Assembly: GCA_036502005.1 (NCBI GenBank)
Contig: DASXZH010000002.1
Span: 130,928-194,927, forward strand
Length of the DNA stretch: 64,000 nt
DNA from: DASXZH01 sp036502005
Lineage (GTDB): Bacteria > Armatimonadota > Fimbriimonadia > Fimbriimonadales > Fimbriimonadaceae
Direction: 5' to 3'
Positions 44,477 to 52,202 of this stretch are shown piece by piece. The notes beneath the pieces are model-generated. The model saw nothing but the letters and a program-made list of their open reading frames with translations. It had not been told where the DNA came from and made no database searches. The translations under genes were made by a program, and so were the position numbers. Position 1 is the stretch's first letter. The number at the start of each line of letters is the position of its first letter.

Positions 44477-44767
44477 CCCCCTCCCCTGCGGGAAGTGTCG
44501 GAGGAGAGGGGGCGGGGGCATAGACATCAATTTAAGGTTTATTTCCGATCAAGTAGGCTCGCGCCTCACCCGGTTCGCGGACTCACCGACCTCTCCTTCC
44601 GGGAGAGGTTTGGGAACGCCGAAAAATCCTTAAGTTGATCGCTATGGGGGGCGGGGGGAGAGGTTCCGGAAGACCTTCTATAGCTGCTCATCTGGGTAGC
44701 GACCCTTGCTCGAATTACCTCTCCCCTTTATCCCCCTCACCTCCGACACTTCCCGCAGGGGAGGGGG
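44477..44767. repeat. Nested repeat: 28-bp perfect inverted repeat enclosing MITE-like copy 2
   Basis: Outer arms 44477-44504 and 44740-44767 are a perfect 28-bp inverted repeat (CCCCCTCCCCTGCGGG... and its complement). Inside is MITE-like copy 2 at 44519-44646 in opposite orientation to copy 1, with ends CATAGACATCAATTTAAGG and, reverse-complemented, CATAGCGATCAACTTAAGG, and the palindromic core 44565-44612. It fills the gap 44472-44802. A single transcript through it could fold into a very long hairpin and stop transcription. Confidence 0.85.
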
Positions 44768-44788
44768 AACTAACCCAGATATGAACCT

Positions 44789-44794
44789 GGTACA
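44789..44794 (+). promoter_or_regulatory. -10-like TACAGT before purM
   Basis: TGGTACAGT (extended -10 form) ends 8 nt before the purM ATG; no Shine-Dalgarno between. Likely leaderless start just after the repeat element. Confidence 0.45.
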
Positions 44795-44802
44795 GTCTGA
44801 AC

Positions 44803-45843
44803 ATGCTGCAAGACCCGCTGACGTATCAGGCGGCAGGCGTCAATATTGACGAAGCGCAACGCGCCCTGCGCTCCGTTTCCGCAGAAATCCAATCGACTTA
44901 TACCGAAGGAGTCGTGTCCGGCGTCGGAGGTTTTGGCGGAGTTTTTAAGGGCACTTTCGAAGGCTATGAGCGGCCGCTGCTAGTAAGCAGCATCGATGGC
45001 GTGGGCACCAAAACCAAGGTTGCCGCCATGGTTGGCAGTTTTAAGGGCCTCGGCGAAGACATCGTCAACCACTGCGTGAACGACGTCCTATGCCAGGGTG
45101 CGAAGCCCCTGTTCTTCATGGACTATTTTGGGACATCCAACCTCTCGGCCACTGTCTTTGAAGAGGTTTTGCAGGGAGTTGCCGAAGCCTGCCGTTTGGC
45201 CGGATGCGCGCTCCTTGGCGGCGAAACGGCCGAAATGCCGGACGTCTACCACGATGAAGAAGTCGACATCGTAGGTTCAATCGTGGGCGTGGTGGATGCT
45301 GACCGCAAACTCCCCCGCGGCAAAATGCAGCCGAACGATCTCATCATCGGCCTCGCCAGTAACGGTTTGCACACCAACGGCTATTCGCTTGCCCGCAAGG
45401 CCCTTTTTGAGATGGGCGGACTCAGCGTCCGCGATGAAATGCCCGGCTTGGGTACCACAATCGGCGAGGAGCTTCTGCGGCCTCATAAGTCTTATCTGCC
45501 TTTTGTGTATCCCCTGATTCAGGAGACCGACGCCATCCACGCCGTCGCCCACGTTACGGGCGGAGGGTTCTTTGACAACCTGCCCCGCGTAATGCCATCG
45601 GACGTTCAGGCGGTTATCGAGCGCCGAGCCTGGACTCCGCTTCCCATTTTTCAGCTTATTCAGCAGACGGGAAATATTCCTGACAGCGAGATGTTTCGGG
45701 CCTTCAACATGGGGATTGGTATGGTACTTTTTGTGCAGCGCGAAGCGGCTGCCGCCATCGTTCAACGCCTGCAGCAGTACGGCGAAGCCGCCGCGGTTAT
45801 TGGCACCGTCGTTCCGGGCCCGCACGATGTGCAGCTTATATAG
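44803..45843 (+). CDS. purM: Phosphoribosylformylglycinamidine cyclo-ligase
   Basis: 346 residues, family length. Signatures: LTYQAAGVNIDEAQ, GVGGFGGVFKG, SSIDGVGTKTKVA, VNHCVNDVLCQGAKPLFFMDYF, GGETAEMPDVYHDEEVDIVGS, LASNGLHTNGYSLARK, HVTGGGFFDNLPRVMP, FNMGIGMVLFV. ATP-dependent ring closure to aminoimidazole ribonucleotide in purine synthesis. No other pur genes nearby. Followed by a heptamer-built hairpin. Confidence 0.97.
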   Translation: MLQDPLTYQAAGVNIDEAQRALRSVSAEIQSTYTEGVVSGVGGFGGVFKGTFEGYERPLLVSSIDGVGTKTKVAAMVGSFKGLGEDIVNHCVNDVLCQGAKPLFFMDYFGTSNLSATVFEEVLQGVAEACRLAGCALLGGETAEMPDVYHDEEVDIVGSIVGVVDADRKLPRGKMQPNDLIIGLASNGLHTNGYSLARKALFEMGGLSVRDEMPGLGTTIGEELLRPHKSYLPFVYPLIQETDAIHAVAHVTGGGFFDNLPRVMPSDVQAVIERRAWTPLPIFQLIQQTGNIPDSEMFRAFNMGIGMVLFVQREAAAAIVQRLQQYGEAAAVIGTVVPGPHDVQLI

Positions 45844-45853
45844 GCGCTTCGCG

Positions 45854-45943
45854 CATGTCTTGTGTTTTGTGTCTTAGCGTGCACCAGGCCCGAACTTCAC
45901 GCCGGGGCTGGTTCAAGACACAAGACATAACACACAAGACATT
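45854..45943. repeat. Heptamer-built inverted repeat (TGTCTTG / AAGACAC type)
   Basis: Left arm of three 7-mers (TGTCTTG TGTTTTG TGTCTTA), right arm of four reverse ones (AAGACAC AAGACAT AACACAC AAGACAT), with about 35 nt between. The arms pair with one 7-nt bulge. It follows purM and could terminate it. Same 7-nt period as the GTGATAG arrays but a different unit. Confidence 0.7.
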
Positions 45944-46019
45944 GTTGCGGACTTATCAACTAGTGGTAAACTTTTTGCCGCGCATCAGCCGCGACCATTT
46001 TTTTAGGAGGCAAATGAAT

Positions 46020-46073
46020 ATGACAAGAACTGTAACCCAATCCCCTGCATTTGTCTCCGGTCTCGTTCGCTAA
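46020..46073 (+). CDS. Possible 17-codon leader peptide upstream of rsgA
   Basis: ATG 46020 with a consensus AGGAGG (46005-46010) at 9-nt spacing, one of the strongest ribosome sites in the window. Product MTRTVTQSPAFVSGLVR, stop TAA at 46071. It is followed at once by a 7-bp hairpin CCTCGGG/CCCGAGG (46076-46090) and 51 nt later by the TTG start of rsgA. It may be a regulatory leader or a short real protein; no homolog recognised. Confidence 0.45.
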   Translation: MTRTVTQSPAFVSGLVR

Positions 46074-46141
46074 AGCCTCGGGTCCCGAGGTATCTGCACT
46101 CACCAAACCGGCGCATTCTCGCGCCCTCCAGCCATCTCGAA

Positions 46142-47326
46142 TTGGACCCACCAATTCCCCTGGATCAAAAGGCAGATTTTAAGAAGTTGAACGAACAGAA
46201 AAAGAAGGAATTGCAAGAAAGGCTTGCCTCCCTGGATAAGCGGGAGCAGCACAAGATTTACAAGCGGGCGGCAATGCTGAGAAAGGCGACTTCGCACGCA
46301 AAGACAAGGACTCGGGCCGTGCCCGAGGACGACGACGAATCCCCGGTTTACTTGAAGAAGAGGGAGACTTTGGACGATTGGGTCTTAAAGATCCTTCAGC
46401 AAGATGAACCCGCAACCGGCTGCGCCGATGGCGAGAAAGTCACCGGAGTGTGCGTCTGGATCGGCAAGAAGGCTTGCAGGGTTCGCATCCCCGGTGCGGA
46501 AATCGACTGCCAAATGGCAGGCGAGATCGAACGCGCCCAGCAGACGCTCATCGCCGTGGGCGACGACGTAGTGGTGGCAAGAACCGAGCAAAGCGATGTG
46601 GTGCGCCAGGTTCTTCCGCGCAAGACGAGCCTGAGTAGACCCGATCCGGATAACCCCAACTTGGAAAGGCTGGTCGTTGCCAATGTCGATGTGGTCGTTA
46701 TCACGGTTTCAGTGAAAACTCCGCCCCTGCACCCGCGGCTAATCGATCGCTATCTGGTTGCCATCCAACGCGGCAACGCCACGCCTGTCATCTGTGTGAA
46801 CAAGCTGGACTTGTTGGAAGACCCAGCGGAAAGGGCGTTAGAACTCAACAAGCTGGCCCCTTATGAAGGCCTCGGCGCGGAGATCACAACCTGCTCGACC
46901 ACCACCTTCGAGGGTATGGCAAAGCTGCGCCAAGTGGTGGAAGGCAAAACCTGCGCATTCGTCGGCCATAGCGGCGTTGGCAAGTCCTCAATCATCAATG
47001 CGATCACGGATTTAAAGCTGGATACAGGTGGGGTTTCGGAAGGTTATGGCCGGGGTCGGCATACGACCACTGCCTCTAGTCTTTACTACCTGCCCGGCGG
47101 CACGCGGCTAATCGATACCCCAGGGATCCGCAGCTTCGGACTGTGGGATATGGGTCCGGCGCAACTGTGTTGGTATTTCCCGGAGTTCGTCGCCCATGTT
47201 GGAGGGTGCAAGTTTAGTGATTGCACCCACCGGCACGAACCCGAGTGTGGGGTGAAGGCGGCTGTCGCAAACGGGCTGGTTTCGGCGCTCAGATACGAAA
47301 CGTATCTCAGGTTGCTAAAGGAATGA
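46142..47326 (+). CDS. rsgA: Ribosome small-subunit biogenesis GTPase RsgA
   Basis: 394 residues from TTG 46142 (start uncertain, no Shine-Dalgarno; frame open further upstream). A Lys-rich helical extension of about 90 residues (QKKKELQERLASLDKREQHK) precedes the OB fold. The circularly permuted GTPase follows: VNKLDLL (G4), then G1 GHSGVGKSS near residue 275, and LIDTPGIRSFGL (G3). The zinc site is GGCKFSDCTHRHEPECGVK. Assists late 30S maturation. The long N-terminal extension is unusual for the family and may be a ribosome-binding addition. Confidence 0.93.
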   Translation: MDPPIPLDQKADFKKLNEQKKKELQERLASLDKREQHKIYKRAAMLRKATSHAKTRTRAVPEDDDESPVYLKKRETLDDWVLKILQQDEPATGCADGEKVTGVCVWIGKKACRVRIPGAEIDCQMAGEIERAQQTLIAVGDDVVVARTEQSDVVRQVLPRKTSLSRPDPDNPNLERLVVANVDVVVITVSVKTPPLHPRLIDRYLVAIQRGNATPVICVNKLDLLEDPAERALELNKLAPYEGLGAEITTCSTTTFEGMAKLRQVVEGKTCAFVGHSGVGKSSIINAITDLKLDTGGVSEGYGRGRHTTTASSLYYLPGGTRLIDTPGIRSFGLWDMGPAQLCWYFPEFVAHVGGCKFSDCTHRHEPECGVKAAVANGLVSALRYETYLRLLKE

Positions 47327-47370
47327 GTTGATTGGCGAGCAAAATAACGAAGTCTTCACCACAGAAACTT

Positions 47371-47571
47371 TTGTCATTGCGAGGAGCGGAAGTGCGCCGA
47401 AGGCGCGCTGGAGCGACGCGGCAACCTAACAGGACGCTCCACCGGCTCACAACAGGGTAAGGGTCTGACTATGCATTTGGGGGGCGGAATTTATTCCGCC
47501 TTTGACTCTGGCGATTCATCGCCTCACATCCCCCAACTTCCTTTAGGGGCCCGATAAATCGGGCGCGGAGG
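47371..47571. repeat. REP-like composite element, copy 1
   Basis: TCATTGCGAGGAGCGG...CGACGCGGCAACCTAACAGG, then small palindromes GGAATTTATTCC, GCGATTCATCGC and CCCGATAAATCGGG. The same order recurs at 50279-50460. It lies in the 459-nt gap 47327-47785; the remainder holds GCGATAAATCGC and TTGCGTGCTTTGCGTCTTTG-type simple sequence, no gene. Confidence 0.8.
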
Positions 47572-47774
47572 GCAGAATCTAAAGCGGCGATAAATCGCGC
47601 GCACTCCAAACCGGACCCCAATCCCTTTGCGTGCTTTGCGTCTTTGCGTGACCAAAAAACTCACGCGCTTCTCAATGCCGTCAAGATCGCCCCCCTAGAA
47701 CTTCTATGATCTCTGCGCCTCCGCGCGCACTTCAAAAACGGCAGACTCAACTTATAGCAAATCCTCCAACGTCT

Positions 47775-47780
47775 TATACT
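47775..47780 (+). promoter_or_regulatory. -10-like TATACT adjacent to start of the 794-residue gene
   Basis: TATACT ends 5 nt before ATG 47786, so transcription would begin at or next to the start codon (leaderless). Confidence 0.5.
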
Positions 47781-47785
47781 AAAAC

Positions 47786-50170
47786 ATGCCTAAGCTCGCA
47801 ATCACACTACTTATCGCGGCAACAGCAGGATTACTAAATGCTGCGGCAGCAGCCCAAGATAAATCCGTTAACCCCGCAGAGCGCGATGCCCTATACGCCT
47901 GGTTTGATTCCCTCGGAATGAATGAGGTCACGAAAGGTCAGTTTATTAGACTGGAAACCTGGAACGTCGACCAAGGCAAGAAGCAAAATGTAAGGGACGA
48001 AAACGGTTTCACCTTGACCCCTACAGCCAAGCAGTTTAACCTCCGAGATGTTTCTTTAAGAACTGAGGTTGTCGGATACGAGGGGCAGGAACAAGAGCAT
48101 CACCCGGTTGACCTGGAAACCTTTGCAAAAACGATCCTCGATACCTACATCCCCCAGTTCTTGGGGCAAGACGCGACTCCCGACCAAATTATTGCTTCAG
48201 ATTCCTACGAGCTATTTGTGCTTTCGCTTGCTCTGGAAGCAAGAGGCGATAAAAACCTGGCCGACAAGCTTTACGCACGCTCCCACACACTTAAGCCCAA
48301 ATATGGCGATGGTTATGGGATGTCGTATTCGGAATACATTAAGGGACAGATAGCGGAAATCGTCCAGCCAGATCTTGAGGAGGAAGTTGGCGACCCAAAG
48401 GTGACATGGATTCAAGCTCTGGCCGACATCGATGCTTTTGACACGCATTTCCCTAAAACCGATTCCGCCGATGCGCTGGCTAAACTCCGAAAGTCGGTAG
48501 CAGTCGTCGTTGAGGAGCGCAAAACTCACCCGATTCTAACCCCGGAAGAGATCAAAAAGCTGCCAGTGGAGAATCAGGTTAGGGAGCTCATATTTCAACT
48601 GCCCGATCAAAGCGACTATTACTACATTTCCGCGCCTTATATGGGGCTGCCAAACCAACAAAAGGAAGACAAGACCCCGGCTGGTCTCTTGCTAAAAATC
48701 GGATACCCCGCTGTTCCCCAACTGATCGATGCCCTGACCGATACTAGGCCAACCAAATCGCAGTATGGGGAGAACTCTGGCGGGTTGTCCGGCTGGAATA
48801 TGGCAAGGGGCAGCCCTCCGCAGCAGGTAAATGGAGTGGTCCAAAGGATTCTTGAGAGGCTGTCCGGACGCACATTTCAATCGCAGTATTCCGGAATGGA
48901 GTTGACTCCTGCCCAGGTTGCGGCTATCCAAAATAACGCAAGGACTTGGTGGGCCGAGGTTAAGGGCAAAAGCGAGAAAGATGCGCTCATAGAGCAGATC
49001 CAAACCGACACGCCCCAAAACGTTAACTCGGAATGCCAAAGGTTGGCCGAGATCTATCCCCAGGATGCGGCCGGGCCCATCGAGGCGGCGATCAAGAACC
49101 CGAAGAATGCGCAATACAGAACCGGCCTGCTCTCGATCATTTCTTACGACAAGATTCCAGTTTCAAAGGAATTCAGGTGGGATCAGATGTTGCATGGAGA
49201 CACCTTGTACGTCCGTCTCGCTGCACTGAGTCTGAATCTCAATTCAGAGAAAACCGAAACGCTTGATTGGCTGGTTAGTGAGTGCAAGCGAACAGCCGCC
49301 CCAGGTGGCGAGGGTATTCACACTCTTGATGTGATCGACGTCCTCTCTGCCTCGAACAGAACGGATGCGATCGAGTTATTTCAAGCTGCATCGGAGAAGA
49401 TGAATCCGGACCAACTTTTCAGTGCTATGACCGGCGCAGCAGACATACAGGAATCCGCCAAGGCTCCGCCCGGATACAACTCGTCGCTCGAAAAGTTCAT
49501 AGTTCCCCAACTTCTGAATACGAAGCGGACCAATTCTTATGGCGGCCGGTGGGAGGATCTGGACCTCGATAACGTCAGGATTTGCGATGCAGCTTTGTAC
49601 TGCCTTTCCAAGCGTTTCCCAAAGAAATACAAGTATGCAAAAGCCGATTCCCTGCAGAAAAAAGATCTCTTATGCTACGCGGCCGCAAATGTTTACAGAA
49701 AGGAAAATGGGTTGCAACCGGTGACTCAGCCCGTCATTCGCAAGGTGACAAGGGCGGAGTCCTGCGTCGTTAGCGAAGTAAAACTATCGGGCTCATATAA
49801 GTTGGTGCCCTTGGCTACCCAGGCGGCGCTTTCGTTGAAAGGCCACGCCCTGACCGCCGACGGACTTGATTCTGTTATTCGTGCCACCGAAAACCACTGG
49901 CCTAAGGAGTTGCACCAACTCGTGATAAGCGCGAGCCGGGGTGCCTATGGCGAGGGCGTGGTGCTGTCTATCCGTTTTTCAACCAGCGCACCCGTTCAGA
50001 ACGATTGGGACTTTGAAGAAAAGGACTTACTCGGCGGCGATTCTGTCCAGAACTCGATGGGGGGTGGGAGCCAACCGCCGGGGCCAGATAAAGCGAAGCT
50101 GGCAAGCCTGTTGGGCTCGAATCCATATCAAACCTTTGAGATTTTGTATTCGGTCTCTCATAAGGGGTAA
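47786..50170 (+). CDS. Large secreted protein of unknown function
   Basis: 794 residues with a signal peptide (LAITLLIAATAGLLNAAAA). No catalytic motif recognised. Residues 25-260 include a TPR-like segment (LFVLSLALEARGDKNLADKLYARSHTLKPKYGDGYG). Residues 290-660 look all-helical with HEAT-like character (AVPQLIDALTD, IEAAIKNPKNAQYRTGLLSIISYDKIP, LDVIDVLSASNRTDAIELF). The last 100 residues are beta-rich. Probably a periplasmic or surface scaffold. The gene is bracketed by two copies of one REP-like composite element in the same orientation. Confidence 0.75.
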   Translation: MPKLAITLLIAATAGLLNAAAAAQDKSVNPAERDALYAWFDSLGMNEVTKGQFIRLETWNVDQGKKQNVRDENGFTLTPTAKQFNLRDVSLRTEVVGYEGQEQEHHPVDLETFAKTILDTYIPQFLGQDATPDQIIASDSYELFVLSLALEARGDKNLADKLYARSHTLKPKYGDGYGMSYSEYIKGQIAEIVQPDLEEEVGDPKVTWIQALADIDAFDTHFPKTDSADALAKLRKSVAVVVEERKTHPILTPEEIKKLPVENQVRELIFQLPDQSDYYYISAPYMGLPNQQKEDKTPAGLLLKIGYPAVPQLIDALTDTRPTKSQYGENSGGLSGWNMARGSPPQQVNGVVQRILERLSGRTFQSQYSGMELTPAQVAAIQNNARTWWAEVKGKSEKDALIEQIQTDTPQNVNSECQRLAEIYPQDAAGPIEAAIKNPKNAQYRTGLLSIISYDKIPVSKEFRWDQMLHGDTLYVRLAALSLNLNSEKTETLDWLVSECKRTAAPGGEGIHTLDVIDVLSASNRTDAIELFQAASEKMNPDQLFSAMTGAADIQESAKAPPGYNSSLEKFIVPQLLNTKRTNSYGGRWEDLDLDNVRICDAALYCLSKRFPKKYKYAKADSLQKKDLLCYAAANVYRKENGLQPVTQPVIRKVTRAESCVVSEVKLSGSYKLVPLATQAALSLKGHALTADGLDSVIRATENHWPKELHQLVISASRGAYGEGVVLSIRFSTSAPVQNDWDFEEKDLLGGDSVQNSMGGGSQPPGPDKAKLASLLGSNPYQTFEILYSVSHKG

Positions 50171-50278
50171 TGGCGACTTGGTTGCTATTGCGGCGAGCGA
50201 ATCGCGCCGTCGGCGAGGGAATCGGCCTTCGTGATCGGCCCGAAACGATAGGAACACTAAGAATCCAATCTGTAATTT

Positions 50279-50460
50279 GTCATTGCGAGGAGCGGGGCGC
50301 GCTGGCGCGACGCGGCAATCTAACAGGACGCTCCACCTTATCTCGAATAGCAGGTTTGACGATATGTTTGGAGTACGGGAATTTATTCGCTTTTCCCTGG
50401 CGATTCATCGCCTCATGCACGCGGCTTCCTCTAGGAGCCCGATAAATCGGGCGAGGAAGA
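50279..50460. repeat. REP-like composite element, copy 2
   Basis: Same sequence order as the copy at 47371: TCATTGCGAGGAGCGG, GCGACGCGGCAATCTAACAG, GACGCTCCACC, GCGATTCATCGCCTCA, GAGCCCGATAAATCGGGCG. It fills the 290-nt gap after the 794-residue gene. Confidence 0.8.
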
Positions 50461-51684
50461 CTAGGCCATTTCGGCGGCACTGTGACTTTTTTTACCTTGC
50501 CCACCATTCATTCTCATTTCCGTTAGAAGGCTGTTCAGGGACATGACCTCTGTTTTTTCATCAAGCTTAAAGATTTCAGGGCCAGGATAGAGGACGATAC
50601 GCCTGGTGGCCCGGATATCTTCGCAGCCCAAATAGAACCCTTTACTTGGCGAAGGGTTGCTTACCGATCGCTTTATCTCGATAGCCCAGATTTCCTGGGT
50701 GCCGAATTCAATCACCAGATCGATTTCTGCCCCCGCCGAAGTGCGATAGAAGGTTGGGCGGGCCGTTGGCGGCAATATGTTCAAGATATTCTCCACGAGC
50801 AGGCCCTCCCAACTGGAACCCACAACCGGGTGGCCAAGTAACCCTTCCAAATCGCGGATTCCCAATAACGCATGCACTAAACCGCTATCGCGAACATAAA
50901 CTTTTGGAGAGCGGACCAATCGTTTTTTCGCGTTAGCAGCCCATGGCTGGAGCCGACGGACCAGAAGCAAATCAACCACGATGTCCAAGTATCGTGCGAC
51001 CGTGTGCCCGCTAACACCCAAGCCGTTTGCGATCTGCGCCGCATTAAGCATCTGCCCCTGGTTATGCGCCAGCATTTGCCAGTAGCGTCTCAGTGTTTCC
51101 GCAGGGATACGGGGACCTAGCGAGGGCACGTCGCGTTCTAAGTAGGTCTGGATAAAAGCTGTACGCCAGAGAAAGCTGGCGTCGTCGTTTGAGGAAAGGA
51201 AACTGTCTGGGAATCCGCCGCGACTCCAAAGGATGCTCATATCTGCGGCAGCTTTCGGAGCCACCTCCGTCGCCGAGAAGGGAGCAAGCTCCTGATACGC
51301 GATTCGCCCCGCAAGACTTTCAGCCGATTGCTGCAACAAATCCATTGAGGCCGAACCAAGCAACAAAAAATGGCGACTTCGGTTGCCTTTGCGTCTTCGC
51401 TGGTCGATAACGCCTCGAAGCGTATTGAAGATGCCGGGAAGCCGGTGGATCTCATCAAGGATAATAAGCCGATTTTCGTGCTGCGAAAAATAGAGTTCGG
51501 GCTCAGCGAGCTTGGCACGGTCCGAAGGCAGATCTAGGTCTAGATAGAGAGCCCCAACCCCCAGCTTCTCCGACAGGGCGATGGCCAGGGTCGTTTTGCC
51601 TACCTGACGGGGACCAAGGAGTGCGACGGCAGGAAACTGCTCAAGAAGAACAGATACAGTGTTTTCAATCTGTCGAGCAATCAT
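50461..51684 (-). CDS. AAA-type ATPase with DUF4143 (AAA_14 family)
   Basis: 407 residues from ATG 51684; the longer frame to 51783 runs through the palindrome upstream and is unlikely. Walker A LLGPRQVGKTT near residues 22-32, Walker B RLIILDEIHRL, sensor LLLGSASMDLLQQSAESLAGR, C-terminal DUF4143 region (ADMSILWSRGGFPDSFL, TYLERDVPSLG, winged-helix part ANGLGVSGHTVARYLDIVVDLLLVRRL, nuclease-like AEIDLVIEF...WAIEIKRS). The family is common and mobile, with no settled function. Its end lies directly at REP-like copy 2. Confidence 0.9.
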   Translation of the reverse strand: MIARQIENTVSVLLEQFPAVALLGPRQVGKTTLAIALSEKLGVGALYLDLDLPSDRAKLAEPELYFSQHENRLIILDEIHRLPGIFNTLRGVIDQRRRKGNRSRHFLLLGSASMDLLQQSAESLAGRIAYQELAPFSATEVAPKAAADMSILWSRGGFPDSFLSSNDDASFLWRTAFIQTYLERDVPSLGPRIPAETLRRYWQMLAHNQGQMLNAAQIANGLGVSGHTVARYLDIVVDLLLVRRLQPWAANAKKRLVRSPKVYVRDSGLVHALLGIRDLEGLLGHPVVGSSWEGLLVENILNILPPTARPTFYRTSAGAEIDLVIEFGTQEIWAIEIKRSVSNPSPSKGFYLGCEDIRATRRIVLYPGPEIFKLDEKTEVMSLNSLLTEMRMNGGQGKKSHSAAEMA

Positions 51685-51686
51685 TA

Positions 51687-51723
51687 CCTTGTAATTATGC
51701 CACGAGACTTCATAATTACAAGG
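51687..51723 (-). promoter_or_regulatory. 13-bp perfect inverted repeat at the ATPase start (likely autoregulatory operator)
   Basis: CCTTGTAATTATG (51687-51699), 11-nt spacer, CATAATTACAAGG (51711-51723). It begins 3 nt before the ATG, so it overlaps the transcription or translation start. A dimeric DNA-binding protein site; the ATPase's own winged-helix region is the obvious candidate. Confidence 0.6.
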
Positions 51724-51910
51724 ATAAATGTAGCCATTCTGCACAGGAGTAGATTTTCTAAGGGGCGAAATGCCGTTCTGCAAAAGACTGCCCCCCCTTG
51801 AGACAATCTCCCCTCCTCTAAAACCGCCTCAAACAATAAAATCACAAAATTCAAGTTGCCGAAACACCCCGCAATAATGCAGACTGTAAGGACCCCCGGA
51901 GGATTCGTGT

Positions 51911-52177
51911 ATGCCCGGTCCTACAGTTCTTAACGTAGGCTTTTACAACTATGTGATGACCGACAAGATAGTCGCGCTCGTGAGCAGCGAGTCCGCGCCA
52001 ATGCGTCGTCTTGTCCAAAATCTTCGCAAGTCGGGCAACCTCATCGATGCCACCCAGGGCCGGAGAACGAAGTCAATCATCTTCACCGCCGGAGACTCGG
52101 TCATTCTAAGCGCGATTTCACAGGAAACTCTCGCCAAGCGCCTGAACACAGGCGAAATAGTGATCGATGAAGAATAA
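51911..52177 (+). CDS. remA: RemA/DUF370-family regulator
   Basis: 88 residues. LNVGFYNYVMTDKIVALVSSESAPMRRLVQNLRKSGNLIDATQGRRTKSIIFTAG is close to the RemA consensus, with the RR.T.S basic patch that contacts DNA. RemA forms ring-shaped oligomers and activates biofilm-matrix genes in Bacillus. GGAGG at 51898-51902 gives 8-nt spacing to ATG 51911. Lies just before mreBCD and probably shares its transcript. Confidence 0.92.
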   Translation: MPGPTVLNVGFYNYVMTDKIVALVSSESAPMRRLVQNLRKSGNLIDATQGRRTKSIIFTAGDSVILSAISQETLAKRLNTGEIVIDEE

Positions 52178-52202
52178 CGGCGATGCAGGGTTCTGGTCGA
52201 CC

